In this document: piece after piece, positions 63,201 to 64,000 of the stretch
Layout of the letters: the number at the start of each line of letters is the position of its first letter
Position numbering within the stretch: position 1 is the stretch's first letter
Source: Alviniconcha marisindica
Taxonomy: Eukaryota; Mollusca; Gastropoda; Provannidae
Length of the DNA: 64,000 nucleotides
Direction of reading: 5' to 3'
NCBI GenBank assembly: GCA_018857735.1
Contig: JABMCL010002470.1
Span: forward strand, 1,127,501-1,191,500
Made by a program: the position numbers and the translations under genes
Notes under the pieces: model-generated
The model's database searches: none
What the model saw: the letters and a program-made list of their open reading frames with translations, nothing else
Told to the model about the DNA's origin: nothing

Positions 63201-63446
63201 TCTCTTCTGCCCATTGGGTAAAACCTGGTTTGAGTGGGCTAGTTCCTTTAAGAAGGGGAACCATGATTTATCCAGCATTGTGGTACTGGGTTTTCTGCTT
63301 GCTGCTGGGATCAGCTCAGGGTTTCTTGTTTGCAGGCAACTGTGATAGTACTGGAGGACTCCCACGAGCGTGCTGCTGAAATGATGGCCAAGTTTTTGAA
63401 GTCTTTGGCTGATGCTGTCATCATTACTCCGCAGCAGTTCAAGCAG
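50985..63446 (+). CDS. PDCD4: Programmed cell death protein 4 homologue, 5' eight exons (partial)
   Basis: Exons are 50985-51258, 53628-53731, 56327-56446, 57780-58001, 59131-59228, 60438-60552, 61358-61465 and 63336-63446, giving 384 codons that continue beyond the window. PDCD4 binds the helicase eIF4A through two MA3 domains and blocks cap-dependent translation (family knowledge). Seen: a charged N-terminus with IRKAKRLLTRQTSGGDS (residues ~62-78), a basic GRGLPKKGGAGGKGTWG linker identical in style to vertebrates, MA3-1 (about 140-265; DFEKFIEPVVMEYYEHGD, LIIDTPDATT, GKFIARAVADD) and the start of MA3-2 (from about 305; LLKEYLSSSDIREATQCL, VPHFHHEVVYE). Human PDCD4 has roughly 70 further residues, expected to the right. 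Introns 3-7 hold tandem repeats derived from the adjoining splice junctions. Confidence 0.95.
53169..53236. repeat. (CA)n microsatellite
   Basis: Interrupted CA run in PDCD4 intron 1. Confidence 0.9.
53628..53731 (+). CDS. PDCD4: PDCD4 coding exon 2
   Basis: GAGGKGTWGKPGQEQDEEG through DPNYDSDSL (residues 92-126), after acceptor GGTCGCAG, with donor GTTGGT. It matches the vertebrate GGAGGKGVWG and DPNYD blocks. Confidence 0.92.
54211..54981. mobile_element. Outer inverted-repeat element enclosing a MITE
   Basis: The 45-base left arm (54211-54255) matches the right arm (54937-54981) in inverse at 43 of 45 positions. PDCD4 intron 2. Confidence 0.8.
54253..54892. mobile_element. 640-bp MITE with ~34-bp perfect TIRs ending in TTAA
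   Basis: Left end TTAAGCCCGTTCTTAACTGG and on to TTGTTC; the right end is its exact inverse. TTAA at both ends suggests a piggyBac-type target. The interior is full of GTTCG(N)CGAAC-like motifs and has no ORF. Confidence 0.82.
55800..55878. repeat. Two poly-C tracts
   Basis: C runs at 55800-55815 and 55861-55878, the second followed by poly-A. Confidence 0.85.
56327..56446 (+). CDS. PDCD4: PDCD4 coding exon 3
   Basis: 40 codons (residues 127-166), start of MA3 domain 1, with FEKFIEPVVMEYYEHGDS. Acceptor TTTGTTTCAG, donor GTAAGT. Confidence 0.93.
57075..57779 (+). repeat. ~40-bp array copied from the PDCD4 exon 4 acceptor
   Basis: Unit GATTGGTTACTCCAGGAGGA then GCTCAGTGATGTCAGTATCT, about 16 copies. 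It reproduces the acceptor and first ~8 codons of exon 4 and ends at the real junction (57779/57780). Confidence 0.93.
57780..58001 (+). CDS. PDCD4: PDCD4 coding exon 4
   Basis: 74 codons (residues 167-240), EELSDVNIEHLKRGLVEF through DTPDATT, the helical core of MA3-1. The acceptor TTACTCCAG is the last member of an array of near-identical decoys. The donor is GTAGGT, and its junction is also copied downstream. Confidence 0.94.
58120..58510 (+). repeat. Diverged copies of the PDCD4 exon 4 3' end
   Basis: CAGATCTGGTCATCAAGATC (near 58126), CAGATCTGGCATCAAGGCC (near 58358) and TGGATCTGTCAACACCCCTG (near 58445) echo the exon 4 end TCAGATCTGATCATCGACAC. The first is followed by a donor-like GAGGTATTT. 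Confidence 0.8.
58900..58937. repeat. Poly-C tract
   Basis: C-only except two A. Confidence 0.85.
59022..59097 (+). pseudogene. PDCD4: Upstream duplicate of PDCD4 exon 5
   Basis: 109 bp upstream of the real exon, 75 of 76 bases identical, with its own TTTTCTGCAG acceptor. One coding change (Lys to Thr in LPPKY). It lacks the last 22 exon bases and would shift the frame into exon 6. Confidence 0.93.
59131..59228 (+). CDS. PDCD4: PDCD4 coding exon 5
   Basis: VVGKFIARAVADDCLPPKYI through ECPLT plus two bases, last part of MA3-1. This copy, not the one at 59022-59097, is chosen because its GTGAGT donor leaves phase 2 as exon 6 requires. Confidence 0.93.
59930..60437 (+). repeat. ~98-133-bp array copied from the PDCD4 exon 6 acceptor
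   Basis: Five GTGGTCACCAG sites: decoys ending at 59959, 60092, 60210 and 60308, and the real one at 60437. Decoys are followed by AAAGACTGGCAATGAT, close to the exon start AAAGGCAGTGGAG. Confidence 0.93.
60438..60552 (+). CDS. PDCD4: PDCD4 coding exon 6
   Basis: KAVEYADVLLNQTHGF, then IWGTGGGIRPVKLLTKK, corresponding to the vertebrate inter-MA3 VWGSGGGQQPV segment. Acceptor GTGGTCACCAG is the last of five similar copies. The donor is GTGAGG. Confidence 0.93.
60640..60995. repeat. Short 17-21 bp repeats in PDCD4 intron 6
   Basis: CCACCCCTTTTGTAATACCA-like units repeated about 15 times with GTAAGA(C/T) elements. GTAAGA looks donor-like. Confidence 0.8.
61358..61465 (+). CDS. PDCD4: PDCD4 coding exon 7
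   Basis: 36 codons, VIMLLKEYLSSSDIREATQ through VPHFHHEVVYE, the start of MA3 domain 2. The donor GTGAAC is poorer than the decoy GTAAAT donors repeated downstream. Confidence 0.94.
61466..63115 (+). repeat. 57-bp array copied from the PDCD4 exon 7 donor
   Basis: Unit AAGTGACGAGGCCACACTTG then CACCATTAGGTTGTCTATGA and GGTAAATATGTCTTCCT, about 28 copies. It mirrors the exon 7 end (CACTTTCACCACGAGGTGGT then CTATGAG) plus donor. GAG became TAG, so each unit has an in-frame stop. 57 is a multiple of 3, giving spurious minus ORFs to 350 aa. Confidence 0.95.
63336..63446 (+). CDS. PDCD4: PDCD4 coding exon 8 (last in window)
   Basis: 37 codons, ATVIVLEDSHERAAEMMAKF through TPQQFKQ, with acceptor TTGTTTGCAG and donor GTCAGT. 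The following exons (vertebrate GYERIYNEIPD region) are outside the window. Confidence 0.93.
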
Positions 63447-64000
63447 GTCAGTGTATCGTGATACTGCCCCCCCCCCACACCCCCACCCCAGTGAACATTG
63501 AGTGGCCTGGCACATACGAGAGCACAGGCATTTTTCACATCCACACCCACGTGCATACACGCACGCATTGACACACACATGCAGAGAGTAAATCAGATGG
63601 TAGCGGGTTAGTTAGATGCTTAGAAGTTGAAGATGTTATGTATTCACAGTTAATCAGTATCTGTCTTGCCATGTGTCCAGTAAAATATACCTACACATGG
63701 AATGAAGCATGGTGTTGAGAGCATTCACTAAAATCATACACGTTCACAATAACATTAACAGGTGATCAGTGTACATGTAATAATAAGTGTGACAAATTGC
63801 AAATTACTCAACGCACAGTCACAGAAACCACTTCACATTTCATAACTTTGAGAGTAAGATACTGTTAGGTAAAAGGCAAAATAGGTCAACAACAAGGGGG
63901 GGGGGGGGGGGGAATGATCAAAATGCATCTTGATGTCCTTGCCCACCCCCACCCGCCAAGCATAGGGTACAGGAGAACTCTACTGAAGTTGCAACGTGTC
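63447..64000. other. PDCD4 intron 8, to window end
   Basis: Contains poly-C/CA stretches (63466-63490) and poly-G (63897-63913). No exon seen. Confidence 0.6.

Overview
The window is animal nuclear DNA: three intron-rich protein genes embedded in a very repeat-dense background of minisatellites, microsatellites, tRNA-headed SINE-like elements, 5'-truncated LINE tails, MITE-like inverted repeats and Tc1-like debris. Protein similarity judged by eye and the repeat style suggest a lophotrochozoan, most probably a gastropod or other mollusc. Species cannot be named from the sequence alone.

Layout. 1-13,955: no convincing gene, only tandem arrays and dispersed repeats. 13,956-25,812 (minus): a CDCA7 homologue in nine recognisable coding exons, with the cysteine-rich zinc-finger domain split over the last three exons; its C-terminus is uncertain. 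25,813-26,453: a 641 bp divergent promoter interval with an E-box and an E2F-type site beside the CDCA7 start. 26,454-33,852 (plus): a complete seven-exon PNPO (pyridoxine-5'-phosphate oxidase) gene, predicted 232 aa. 33,853-50,984: about 17 kb of intergenic DNA with Tc1-like, LINE and SINE-like elements, plus one promoter-like patch near 40.95 kb. 50,985-63,446 (plus): the first eight coding exons of a PDCD4 homologue (384 codons); the gene runs off the right edge inside the second MA3 domain.

The three genes do not form a pathway. CDCA7 partners HELLS in DNA-methylation maintenance, PNPO makes pyridoxal phosphate, and PDCD4 inhibits eIF4A. CDCA7 and PNPO are head-to-head; PDCD4 follows PNPO in the same orientation.

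The most unusual signal is that several intronic tandem repeats are built from, or lie flush against, the exon-intron junctions of these genes. Copies of splice acceptors or donors with a few exon codons occur beside PDCD4 exons 4, 5, 6 and 7, PNPO exon 4 and CDCA7 exon 7. Arrays also abut CDCA7 exon 9 and PNPO exon 3. The result is dozens of decoy splice sites, most of them carrying an in-frame stop. I did not find a novel multi-gene system. All exon boundaries were inferred by eye from reading frame, splice consensus and remembered family similarity; no alignment or transcript data were used.
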